NCBI RefSeq assembly: GCF_000308615.1
Contig: NZ_BAGB01000047.1
Coordinates: forward strand, 1 to 64,000
DNA: 64,000 nt
Direction of reading: 5' to 3'
Origin: Nocardia jiangxiensis NBRC 101359
GTDB lineage: Bacteria; Actinomycetota; Actinomycetes; Mycobacteriales; Mycobacteriaceae
Positions 56,954 through 64,000 of this stretch are shown here, piece by piece; positions within the stretch are counted from its first letter, which is position 1; the number at the start of each line of letters is the position of its first letter. The notes under the pieces were generated by a model. The model searched no databases and had not been told where the DNA came from. It saw only the letters and a list, made by a program, of their open reading frames with translations. The translations under genes were made by a program, and so were the position numbers.

Positions 56954-57789
56954 GTGACGACTCTTTCCGGGTCGGTGCTGTTCTCGGCGGCGGCATCGAG
57001 CTCCTCGGCCGTGCCCAGGTACGCGGCCCGCACGGCCGGGTCCACCCGCACCTCGTCCGGGGTGCCCGCGCTGATCCCTACGCCGAAGTCGAGCACGTGC
57101 ACGATATCGCTGAGCCCGAGCACGAGCTCGACGTCGTGCTCGACCAACAGCAGCGAGACGCCGTGCTCGGCCACGACGCGGGTGAGTGTGGCGGCAAGCT
57201 CGTCGGTTTCGCGGGCGTCGAGTCCGGAGGACGGCTCGTCCAGCAGCAGAACGGTCGGATCGAGTGCGAGCGCTCGGGCTATCTCCACCAAACGGCTTGT
57301 GCCCAAAGGCAATCCGGCGACCGGCTGGTGTGCCCGGGTATCCAGGTGCAGAGCGGCGAGAATCTCCTCGACCCTGCGATCCTCCGCGGCGGGGGCACGC
57401 CGGAAGGCTCCGGCGGTGACCAGATCGGTCCAGATCCGCCGCCTGGCGTGCCGCATCCGGTAGGCGAGCACCACATGTTCTCGAATGCTCAGTCCGGCAA
57501 AGAGTTCCGGATGCTGGAAGGTGCGGGCCAGGCCGCGCCGCGCACGCGCCTGCGCACTCGCCCCGGTGACGTCCCGACCGTTCATCAGCACCCGCCCCGA
57601 ACTGGGCCGCAGCAGTCCGGACAGCACGGCGAACAGCGTGCTCTTTCCCGCGCCGTTCGGACCTACCAGTCCCACCACCGACGCCGGTGGCACCTGCAGA
57701 TCGACCTCGTTCAGCGCGACCAGGCCGCCGAATCGCACGCTCACGCCCCGGGCCTCGATGCGCGCGGGCGCAGAATCCGTCGTGCTCAT
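56950..57789 (-). CDS. Branched-chain-type ABC transporter ATPase (LivG-like)
   Basis: This 279-residue ATPase has Walker A GPNGAGKSTLFAVLSG, the LAGLPLG-like signature region (PLGTSRLVEIARALALDP) and Walker B VLLLDEPSSGL. The QPVAGLPLG signature in place of LSGGQ is odd for an ABC protein: LivG usually has LSYGQQ, so activity may differ. It is between the permease and the LivF-like gene. Its ATG at 57789 overlaps the permease stop (ATGA). Confidence 0.9.
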   Translation of the reverse strand: MSTTDSAPARIEARGVSVRFGGLVALNEVDLQVPPASVVGLVGPNGAGKSTLFAVLSGLLRPSSGRVLMNGRDVTGASAQARARRGLARTFQHPELFAGLSIREHVVLAYRMRHARRRIWTDLVTAGAFRRAPAAEDRRVEEILAALHLDTRAHQPVAGLPLGTSRLVEIARALALDPTVLLLDEPSSGLDARETDELAATLTRVVAEHGVSLLLVEHDVELVLGLSDIVHVLDFGVGISAGTPDEVRVDPAVRAAYLGTAEELDAAAENSTDPERVVT

Positions 57790-59738
57790 GCCGACTCCCC
57801 CTGCACGACCACCTCGGCCGTGCGCTCGCCGCGCCGCCGCCATCGGCCGACCGCGCGTAATTGCCTGGCGTGCAACGCGATCAGGCCGTCCGGATTACGC
57901 GCGAGCATGATCGCGCCGAGGCCGAACGCGATGACCGGGATCTGCGCCCAGCTGGTGGGCAGGTAGGTCTGGAAGACCGCGGGCAGTACGGCGAACGCCA
58001 CCCCGGCGACCAGCGCGCCGATGATCGACCGGGAACCCAGCGTCACCAGCACCGCCAGCCATACCAGGCCCTGGAAGGGATTGAACGAATCCGGTAGTGC
58101 CGATTGATAATTCAGGGCCAGGAACCCGCCGCCGAGCGCGGCGACGAAGGTGGCGACCGCGGAGACCAGCACCTTCATCTGCACGATGCTCAATCCCATG
58201 GTGCGCGATCCCGATTCGCTCGAGCGCACGGCCGTCACGGCCAGTCCGGCGGTCGAGCGCCGCAGATTCAGCACGATCACCGCCAGCACCGCGAACACCG
58301 CGAGTGCCAGCAGCGCGAAAACCGTATTCTGCGAGGCCCAGTCGGGGCGCGGCGAGGAGACACCTTGACCGGAGTTGTAGAACCGGTCCCGCAGGAAGAT
58401 CAGGTTCTGGGCCAGCAGCCCGAAGGTCAGCGTCACCAGGGCGACGTACAGATTTCCCAGGCGAATGGTCAACAGGCCGAGCACCACCCCGATCGGCACC
58501 ACGCACACCGCGGCCACCAGGACCGCGAGCAGCGGGGGCCAGCCGGCGTCGGTGGCCAGTTCCGCGGCGATGATCGCGCCGAATCCGGCGAAGGTGATCT
58601 GGCACAGCCACGTCATCCCGCCCTCGCCGATGACCAGGGTGTAGGACAGCAGCGCGATCCCGAGCGCGATTCCCGCGCCGATCAGCCCCGCCCAGAAGTC
58701 GTCGAGCACCCACGGCAGCACCGCGACGACTACCAGCGTGATCAGTGGACCGGCGAACTGCGCGGACGGCCGGATCCGCCCGGTGACGAGCCGGATCGCG
58801 GCCCCTTCGGGAGCGTTGTCCACCCGGATCGCGCGATCGAGCGCCCCGCCCAGCACTGGATCACCGGCCTTACCGCGCAGCGCGTAATAGAGCAGGAAGA
58901 CCAGCATGAACAGGAACGGGATACTGGGCACGATCTGGGTGGAAAACGGATCCTGCGGGTTCAGGTATTTCTGGATCACACTCGTGGTGATCCCCATGAC
59001 GAGCGAAACACCCACGGCCACAGGAAGACTCCGCAGCCGCGCGGCGACCACCGCGGTGAACGCGGCGGCCATCAGCAGCGTCATCCCGTCCACCGACAGG
59101 CCCGCGGTCGGCGCGATGAGCACACCGGCAAGGCCGGCCAGCAACGCACTCAGCGCCCAGACGCCCAGCGATATCCGGGCGGGGCTGATGCCGGACATGG
59201 CCGTGAGCGCCTCGGAATCCACCAGCGCCCGCACCTGCAGGCCGATATCGGTGAACCGCAGCAGCGCCGTGCCGACCAGCAGCACCAGCACCAGCGCCAC
59301 GTAGGTGATCACTTGATTCATGTTCACCACCGCGCCGAACAGGTGGAACACCCGCAGCGGTTCGCTCGCCAGCCCCGGCGCGGTGGTGTCGGACAGCTGC
59401 CCGAACACCAGATTCGCCAAGGGCGGCAACGCAACCGACAACCCGATGGTGGCGACGATCTTGACCAGCGGCGAGCGCAGCCGCAGATACCGGAACAACA
59501 GCGCGTGGAGCACGACGCCCAGCACCGGGCCGAACACCACGATCGCAAGGATCGCGGCAGGCAGCACCGAGAGCCCGTGCTGGACGTGCAGGAAGTAGTA
59601 CACGCGGGCGACGGCGAAGGCCATGGCCCCGAACGCGAAATTGAACACCCCGGACGAGACGTAGGTGACGACCAGCGACGCCGCGGCGATCGCGTAGACC
59701 GCGCCCAGGGCCAGGCCGGCGAGGACATAGGAGAGCAA
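57786..59738 (-). CDS. Fused LivH-LivM permease of the branched-chain-type ABC transporter
   Basis: This 650-residue integral membrane protein joins both permease halves. The N-terminal ~290 residues resemble LivH (YVLAGLALGAVYAIAAASLVVTYVSSGVFNFAFGAMAFAVA..., ALTAMSGISPARISL). The C-terminal part resembles LivM (YTLVIGEGGMTWLCQITFAGFGAIIAAELATD, TIRLGNLYVALVTLTFGLLAQNL). Many hydrophobic segments are visible, about 15-18. Most transporters of this type have two separate permeases. It is the first gene of the operon with the two ATPases. The binding protein is encoded separately at 62266. A GAGTGCGCTC site is upstream. Confidence 0.93.
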   Translation of the reverse strand: MLSYVLAGLALGAVYAIAAASLVVTYVSSGVFNFAFGAMAFAVARVYYFLHVQHGLSVLPAAILAIVVFGPVLGVVLHALLFRYLRLRSPLVKIVATIGLSVALPPLANLVFGQLSDTTAPGLASEPLRVFHLFGAVVNMNQVITYVALVLVLLVGTALLRFTDIGLQVRALVDSEALTAMSGISPARISLGVWALSALLAGLAGVLIAPTAGLSVDGMTLLMAAAFTAVVAARLRSLPVAVGVSLVMGITTSVIQKYLNPQDPFSTQIVPSIPFLFMLVFLLYYALRGKAGDPVLGGALDRAIRVDNAPEGAAIRLVTGRIRPSAQFAGPLITLVVVAVLPWVLDDFWAGLIGAGIALGIALLSYTLVIGEGGMTWLCQITFAGFGAIIAAELATDAGWPPLLAVLVAAVCVVPIGVVLGLLTIRLGNLYVALVTLTFGLLAQNLIFLRDRFYNSGQGVSSPRPDWASQNTVFALLALAVFAVLAVIVLNLRRSTAGLAVTAVRSSESGSRTMGLSIVQMKVLVSAVATFVAALGGGFLALNYQSALPDSFNPFQGLVWLAVLVTLGSRSIIGALVAGVAFAVLPAVFQTYLPTSWAQIPVIAFGLGAIMLARNPDGLIALHARQLRAVGRWRRRGERTAEVVVQGESA

Positions 59739-59800
59739 GGGAAGGCTCCTGACGGTGGCAGGGCTCCGGAGAGGTCCACACCCTTGGTGGAACGTTCAGT

Positions 59801-59818
59801 AAGAGTGCGCTCAATATC
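59801..59818. promoter_or_regulatory. Operator family D site before the transporter permease
   Basis: TAAGAGTGCGCTCAATAT holds the palindrome GAGTGCGCTC at 59804-59813, about 65 bases before the permease start. It belongs with the sites at 9203, 63584 and 63649. Confidence 0.55.
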
Positions 59819-59876
59819 GCAGCCCGTCAAGACATCACCGGCAAATTTCCCAAGCATCTCGCCATAATTTTCCATA

Positions 59877-59895
59877 CAAAGGATACTTAATATGG
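59877..59895. promoter_or_regulatory. Operator family A-related site before the frameshifted CoA ligase
   Basis: CAAAGGATACTTAATATGG has the GGATACTTAA end of the A family and faces the CoA ligase gene that begins at 59935. Confidence 0.45.
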
Positions 59896-59934
59896 TCAAC
59901 TGGAGTCCGGACCGGCACGACAAGGAGAAGGACA

Positions 59935-61469
59935 TTGCGGCTCACCACACTGGCGGCGGAACTGGGCGACAAGCCCGCGATCGTCATGGGCGGTTCCGGA
60001 GCCACCCTGTCCTACCGTGAGCTGGAGGAACGCTCGAACCGGATCGCCCACGTATTCCGCGAGATCGGCCTGCGCACAGGTGATCACATCGCGCTGCTGT
60101 TCGACAACACCCTCGAGGTGTTCCCCACGGTGTGGGCGGCACAGCGGGCCGGTCTGCGGTACACGCCGGTGAACTGGCATCTCGCGCAGTCCGAGGCACG
60201 CTACATCGTGGCGAACTGCGGGGCGCGCCTGCTGATCTCCGCGCCCACCCTGGCCGGCAGGCCGCGCAACTCGTTGCCGACCTGCCCGGGCTACGGTGGC
60301 TGAGCGCCGGCGAGGCCCCTGGCGCGCCGAGTCTGGACGACCTCGCCGCGACTACCTCCGCCGCGCCGCCGCTCGACGACGAGGCCGAGGGTTACTACAT
60401 GTTCTACTCGTCCGGAACGACCGGACGGCCCAAGGGCATCCTGCCCGAACTCTCCGGCGCGCCGTTCGGCGCCGGCCTGGCCATCGATCACCGCATGGCC
60501 GCGGCCCTCGGATTCGGCAGGGACACCGTCTATCTCAGTCCCGGTCCGCTCTATCACGCCGCTCCCCTGGCCTGGACCCTCGGCACGATCCGCAACGGTG
60601 GCACGGCCGTGGTGATGGAGAAATTCGACGCCGAACACGCGCTGTGCCTGATCGATCGGCATCGAATCACGCACGGCCAGTTCGTGCCGACGATGTTCGT
60701 GCGCATGCTGAAGCTGCCCGAGCCGGTGCGCCGGGGCTGCGACGTCTCGGGCCTGCGCACCGTAATCCATTCCGCCGCACCCTGTCCGGTCGAGGTCAAG
60801 GAGCAGATGATCGACTGGTTCGGCCCCGTGCTGACCGAGTTCTACGGAGGCACCGAGGGCACCGGCTTCTGCATGATCGACACCCCGGACTGGCTCGCGC
60901 ACCGAGGTTCGGTCGGCCGCCCGATCCGCGGCGCGGTGCACATCTGCGACGACGAGGGCACCGAGCTGGGTCCCGATCGGATCGGCACGGTCTGGTTCAG
61001 CGATGCGGGCAGTTTCTCCTATCATCGCGATGCGGCCAAAACCGCTGCCGCACACAATGATCGCGGGTGGAATACCTTCGGCGACCTCGGGCATGTGGAC
61101 GCCGAGGGCTATCTGTACCTGTCCGGCCGGCGCACCGATCTGATCCTGTCCGGCGGGGTGAACATCTACCCGCAGGAGATCGAGGACGCTCTGGCCCTGC
61201 ATCCCGCGGTCGAGGATGTCGCGGTCATCGGCATCCCGGATCCGGAATTCGGGCAGCAGGTGCACGCGGTCGTCCAGCCCGCCGACCCCGATGCGGCCGG
61301 GCCGGGCACCGCCGAGGAGCTGATCGCCTACTGCCGGGCGAACCTGGGCCATTACAAGTGCCCGAAATCCGTCTCCTTCGAACCGGCTCCGCGGCTGCCG
61401 AGCGGTAAGATCCTGCGCCGCGAATTACTGAAACGCTATGCGCCACCGGGGATCTCCGCTCAGGGTTGA
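59935..61469 (+). pseudogene. Acyl-CoA synthetase with an internal frameshift
   Basis: The first frame (TTG start at 59935, AAGGAGAAGGACA upstream) gives the N-terminal part: LSYRELEERSNRIAHVFREIGLRTGD, then FDNTLEVFPTVWAAQRAGLRYTPVNWHL. It reaches LLISAPTLAGR before going out of frame to a stop at 60303. From near 60258 the correct sequence continues one frame over as QAAQLVADLPGLRWLSAGE, then YSSGTTGRPKG, GWNTFGDLGHVDAEGYL, RRTDLILSGGVNI and LPSGKILRRELLKRY to 61469. A single-base loss within GGCCGGCAGG (~60258-60266) explains it. The combined length (~511 residues) is normal for FadD-type ligases. Either the gene is broken or the base is a sequence error. Confidence 0.85.
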
Positions 61470-62128
61470 CCGGGATTCAACGCGATGAACAGGCCCTCGG
61501 CCTCGGCGCAGAGCACATCGCCGTCGCGGAGTTCGGCGCGGACCACCCGCTTGCGGCCCTGCTCGCTGACGAACCAGCCGTGCACGGACAGTTCCACGCC
61601 GATCGGGGTGATCGACCGGTAGTCGGTGTGCAGGTAGGCGGTGCGCGCGACGGGGCGATCCGCGGAGTTCGCCAGTCTGCCCAGGACCTCGTCGAACATC
61701 AGCGGGATCGCGCCGCCGTGCACCGCGCCGTTGCCACCCAAGTACAGCCGCCCGAAGAAGACTGTGCCCCTCACGCTCGACCGATCCGCCCGTTCCACCC
61801 GCAGGAGTGGTGACATGGTCTGGCCGCGACCCGGCACCTCGTAGCTGTGGCCGAAGATCTGTTCGGTCTCCGATACCGCGGCCGGGGCCAGGCGCTCGCG
61901 CCAGGCGCGCAGATCGGCAGTCAGGGCGGCGACGGTCGCGGTGTCCGGCCGTGCCGCCGCGACATGGTCCAGGAACGACCGCAGTTCCGCGACCATGTCG
62001 GCATATCCGTCCGGGGCCGCGGGGCTCTCCCCGGTCCGCCAGTTCACGTGCGGAAGCTGTTGCGGCTCGGGAATACTCAGCCCCAGCATCGGATCGCGCC
62101 GACGACTGCGATGCAGTTCGGCGGTCAT
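61460..62128 (-). CDS. Hotdog-fold acyl-CoA thioesterase (PaaI-like)
   Basis: This 222-residue protein ends in a hotdog domain with GRLYLGGNGAVHGGAIPLMFDEVLGRLAN, HTDYRSITPIGVELSVHGWF and ALNPGQP. The NGAVHGGAIPLMFDE motif resembles the PaaI/4-hydroxybenzoyl-CoA thioesterase type with a HGG and a following Asp. The N-terminal ~100 residues are mostly helical and unassigned. It likely hydrolyses an acyl-CoA, relieving CoA trapping in the pathway. It overlaps the end of the frameshifted ligase gene by ten bases in convergent orientation, a rare tight packing. The upstream ~135 bases carry no clear gene. Confidence 0.85.
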   Translation of the reverse strand: MTAELHRSRRRDPMLGLSIPEPQQLPHVNWRTGESPAAPDGYADMVAELRSFLDHVAAARPDTATVAALTADLRAWRERLAPAAVSETEQIFGHSYEVPGRGQTMSPLLRVERADRSSVRGTVFFGRLYLGGNGAVHGGAIPLMFDEVLGRLANSADRPVARTAYLHTDYRSITPIGVELSVHGWFVSEQGRKRVVRAELRDGDVLCAEAEGLFIALNPGQP

Positions 62129-62265
62129 CGGATCGCCACGCGTGCGGTATGCGACCGACCCCGGGCCCCGTCGTATTCTCGTCCGTTCTGCACGGTTCCC
62201 TCCTTCTGCGCGGTGTGGGCCGCCCCGAACAATCGATCACATTCGGCAGCGGCCCACAAGTGCGC

Positions 62266-63513
62266 CTACTTCGGTTCGACCCGCACGCCGGGGATTTCGG
62301 TACCGCACGCGGGCGAGCCGTTCGGGTCGGGCGCGAACGCCTGACCACGAAGAATGGAGACGTAGGAGCAGTTGCCCGGGCCGCCTACGGAATACGTGCC
62401 ACGCTGCCGGAGTTCGGCCGGCTGCGGGAACAGGCCACCGGCGGTGAACGTCTTGTCGGCGCGCAGGGCATTGATCAACTGGCTCTGCGTCGCATGACAT
62501 CCGGCCAGCTCCAGCCCGTGGATGAGCAGGTCGGCGCTGATCCAGCCGACGGCCATGGAGAACGAAGGCAGCCCGGTCTGCGAGCCCGCGTACTTCCGCA
62601 ATGCCGCACTCCACGCCTGGGTGACCGGTGTGTTCAATTCCACTGGCGCATAAGAGGTCAGGAAGCCGATCCCCTGCGCCGAGGCGACCGCGGGCGGCGA
62701 TTTCAGCAGATCCGCACCGTAGCCGGTGGCCAGCAGCACCGATTTCATCTGGATGCCGGCCTGGTGCAGGGCGGCGACGAGCGCGTAGGCGGTATTGGGC
62801 AGCAGCACCGCGTACAGCACGTCCGCACCGGATTGTTCGATACCCAGGACCGCCGGACCGACGTCCATGGGACCGAGGGGTTCGCGTTCGTTGATGTAAC
62901 CCCGTTGCAGCCCAGCGTGTTCCGCCGACAGCGCGGCGCCCTCGCCCGACTTCGCGGCACTCGGGGTGTTGGCGGCCACGACGGCCACCTTGGTGCCGCC
63001 GATCCGCTTCCAATAGTCACCGTAGGTCGTGGCCGCTTTGTCGTAATCGGTTCCCGACATCGCCGCGAACAGGTTGCCGTACTTCGGATTCAGCCACTGA
63101 TCACCGCCGTCGAACGCGCCGCCGAGGAACGGCGTCTGCTTGGCCTGGGTGCCCGCGTACTGACCCGCGCCATAGAAGTAGGTGCTGATCGGCAGGACCG
63201 CGTACGCGTGTTCCTGTTGCACCAGCCGCTGCGTCGCGGTCAGCGCGCCCTGGGGCGTGGATTGATCGTCGCCCACGACCACGTCGAATCCACGGGACGC
63301 GCACTTGCCTCCCGCATCCTTGTACGCCGCGAACCGGGCCTGTGCGCCGCGTTCGGAATCGGCGTACTGACCGGCCGCAACACCGCTGAGCGAGGTCAGC
63401 ACACCGACATTGACGGGCCCGTTCGTAGCGACGCCCGTACCACCCGGACCGCAGGCGGACAGAACAAGTGCCGCAGCACATACCGCGGCCGCGATCGCGC
63501 CGACTCTCCGCAT
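62266..63513 (-). CDS. Periplasmic-type substrate-binding lipoprotein of the branched-chain ABC transporter (LivK-like)
   Basis: This 415-residue protein has a lipoprotein signal peptide with the lipobox LSAC (AALVLSACGPGG). It then has a type 1 periplasmic-binding fold similar to LivK: VNVGVLTSLSGVAAGQYADSERGAQARFAAY, SGTDYDKAATTYGDYWKRI and ALLPNTAYAL-type stretches. It is the extracellular receptor for the Liv-like importer at 56-60 kb. It lies in a separate unit on the same strand, with two GTGCAC-type sites upstream. The ligand is unknown; the surrounding catabolic genes suggest a cyclic or branched carboxylate or ketone. Confidence 0.93.
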   Translation of the reverse strand: MRRVGAIAAAVCAAALVLSACGPGGTGVATNGPVNVGVLTSLSGVAAGQYADSERGAQARFAAYKDAGGKCASRGFDVVVGDDQSTPQGALTATQRLVQQEHAYAVLPISTYFYGAGQYAGTQAKQTPFLGGAFDGGDQWLNPKYGNLFAAMSGTDYDKAATTYGDYWKRIGGTKVAVVAANTPSAAKSGEGAALSAEHAGLQRGYINEREPLGPMDVGPAVLGIEQSGADVLYAVLLPNTAYALVAALHQAGIQMKSVLLATGYGADLLKSPPAVASAQGIGFLTSYAPVELNTPVTQAWSAALRKYAGSQTGLPSFSMAVGWISADLLIHGLELAGCHATQSQLINALRADKTFTAGGLFPQPAELRQRGTYSVGGPGNCSYVSILRGQAFAPDPNGSPACGTEIPGVRVEPK

Positions 63514-63581
63514 CTGTAACCTCCATCCCCCGCCTCCCGGCGACGGTGCCGGAAGGCGCGTCAGGGATACAGTTCAACATA

Positions 63582-63595
63582 TTGAGTGCACTTTG
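63582..63595. promoter_or_regulatory. Operator family D site before the binding protein
   Basis: TTGAGTGCACTTTG, with AGTGCACT at the centre, lies about 70-80 bases before the binding-protein start. A second, partial copy follows at 63649-63664. Confidence 0.55.
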
Positions 63596-63648
63596 TCTCG
63601 ATATGTATGTGGATATCTCCCATGTTCGCGCGAGATACGGCCATTATC

Positions 63649-63664
63649 AGAGCACTCTTAATTC
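63649..63664. promoter_or_regulatory. Second operator family D half site
   Basis: CAGAGCACTCTTAATT contains AGAGCACTCTT, which is the reverse of AAGAGTGCTCT and matches TAAGAGTGCGCTC at 59801. Confidence 0.4.
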
Positions 63665-63698
63665 AGCCCGGAGATGCGTGAGACGCGATCACAACAGC

Positions 63699-64000
63699 TC
63701 ACGCGCTCAGCACGAGCGCCGATCCCATGCCGCCACCGGCACACATGGCCGCGACCGCGACCCCGCCGCCACGACGACGCAGTTCATGCGCCAGGGTGGC
63801 GACCATGCGCGTGCCGGTCGTCGCGATCGGGTGCCCCAGGCTGCAGCCACTGCCGAACGGATTCACCCGATCGGGATCCAGCCCCAGCTCACGCACCGCG
63901 GCAATGGGCACCGCAGCGAACGCCTCGTTGATCTCGAACAGATCGACCTCGCCGATCGCCATACCGGCGCGATCGAGCGCCTTGCGAATGGCCTCGATCG
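63699..64000 (-). CDS. Acetyl-CoA acetyltransferase-type thiolase, C-terminal part (cut by window edge)
   Basis: The visible 100 or so residues hold the thiolase active-site signature: EVDLFEINEAFAAVPIAA (NEAF), NPFGSGCSLGHPIATTGTRM (with GHP) and the C-terminal AAMCAGGGMGSALVLSA that carries the catalytic CxG. The frame continues to the right edge without a start codon, so the gene is larger. It is a degradative thiolase (FadA type) that would cut the 3-oxoacyl-CoA and release acetyl- or propionyl-CoA. It is on the same strand as the binding-protein gene downstream, 185 bases on. Confidence 0.93.
   Translation of the reverse strand, partial: IEAIRKALDRAGMAIGEVDLFEINEAFAAVPIAAVRELGLDPDRVNPFGSGCSLGHPIATTGTRMVATLAHELRRRGGGVAVAAMCAGGGMGSALVLSA

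Noticed and set aside
58104..59867. 587-codon plus-strand open frame opposite the fused permease
   Set aside because: Its Gln/Arg/His-rich sequence is a mirror of the hydrophobic codons of the permease; no domain is seen.
1..64000. tRNA, rRNA or riboswitch
   Set aside because: No cloverleaf with CCA or conserved rRNA stretch was noticed in the gaps; short gaps mostly hold operators or hairpins. A dedicated scan (tRNAscan-SE, Infernal) was not possible.

Overview
The window is high-GC DNA with dense, mostly short-spaced operons and frequent ATGA/GTGA start-stop overlaps. Its gene content is typical of a mycolic-acid-type actinobacterium: DUF222-HNH (13E12-type) protein, KstD-like flavoprotein, many acyl-CoA enzymes, SnoaL-like folds, P450 with [3Fe-4S] ferredoxins. 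Nocardia is my best guess and Rhodococcus or Mycobacterium are possible; this rests on gene content and style, not on a marker gene. I saw no rRNA, tRNA, CRISPR array or complete insertion sequence.

Layout. 1-0.85 kb is the end of pntB and its terminator. 1-11.2 kb holds a Baeyer-Villiger monooxygenase (BVMO) with an alcohol dehydrogenase, a NifU-like protein, an SGNH hydrolase with an SDR, another SDR, a UGSC-family protein with thioredoxin, and a second BVMO of the 4-hydroxyacetophenone type. 11.2-24 kb holds a KstD-like flavoprotein, three SnoaL/NTF2-fold proteins, two cyclase-family hydrolases, a CoA ligase, a pair of secreted hydrophobic proteins, a dehydrogenase/crotonase/F420-type reductase operon and a TetR regulator. 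24-35 kb holds an SDR, a ferredoxin reductase/ferredoxin/EthD/MDR operon, a CoA ligase, an SDR, a second TetR, a fused E1 alpha-beta dehydrogenase, an acyl-CoA dehydrogenase and a second ferredoxin. 35-42 kb is the accessory zone: a decayed yefM-relE toxin-antitoxin pair, the DUF222-HNH gene with an SOS-like box over its start codon, duplicated hairpins, a metallo-beta-lactamase-fold hydrolase, a secreted Asp-box protein and several families of tandem repeats. 40-64 kb returns to catabolism: three more acyl-CoA dehydrogenases, SDRs, a DUF35-thiolase fusion resembling the steroid side-chain aldolase Ltp2/ChsH2, a P450, a VOC protein, a CaiB-type CoA transferase, a kinase-fold protein, a CoA ligase, an aldehyde dehydrogenase, a branched-chain-type ABC transporter with fused permease, a frameshifted CoA ligase, a thioesterase, the transporter's binding protein and the end of a thiolase.

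How it fits together (inference): the set reads as a large catabolic island for a cyclic or polycyclic ketone/terpenoid/steroid-like carbon source. An ABC importer brings it in. The P450 with ferredoxins, the two BVMOs and the KstD-like enzyme oxidise and open rings. Four CoA ligases, four acyl-CoA dehydrogenases, a crotonase, SDRs, the aldolase-like fusion and a thiolase then shorten the acid. Four recurrent palindrome families in the promoters suggest that several regulators divide the region into sub-regulons. The actual substrate cannot be read from the sequence.
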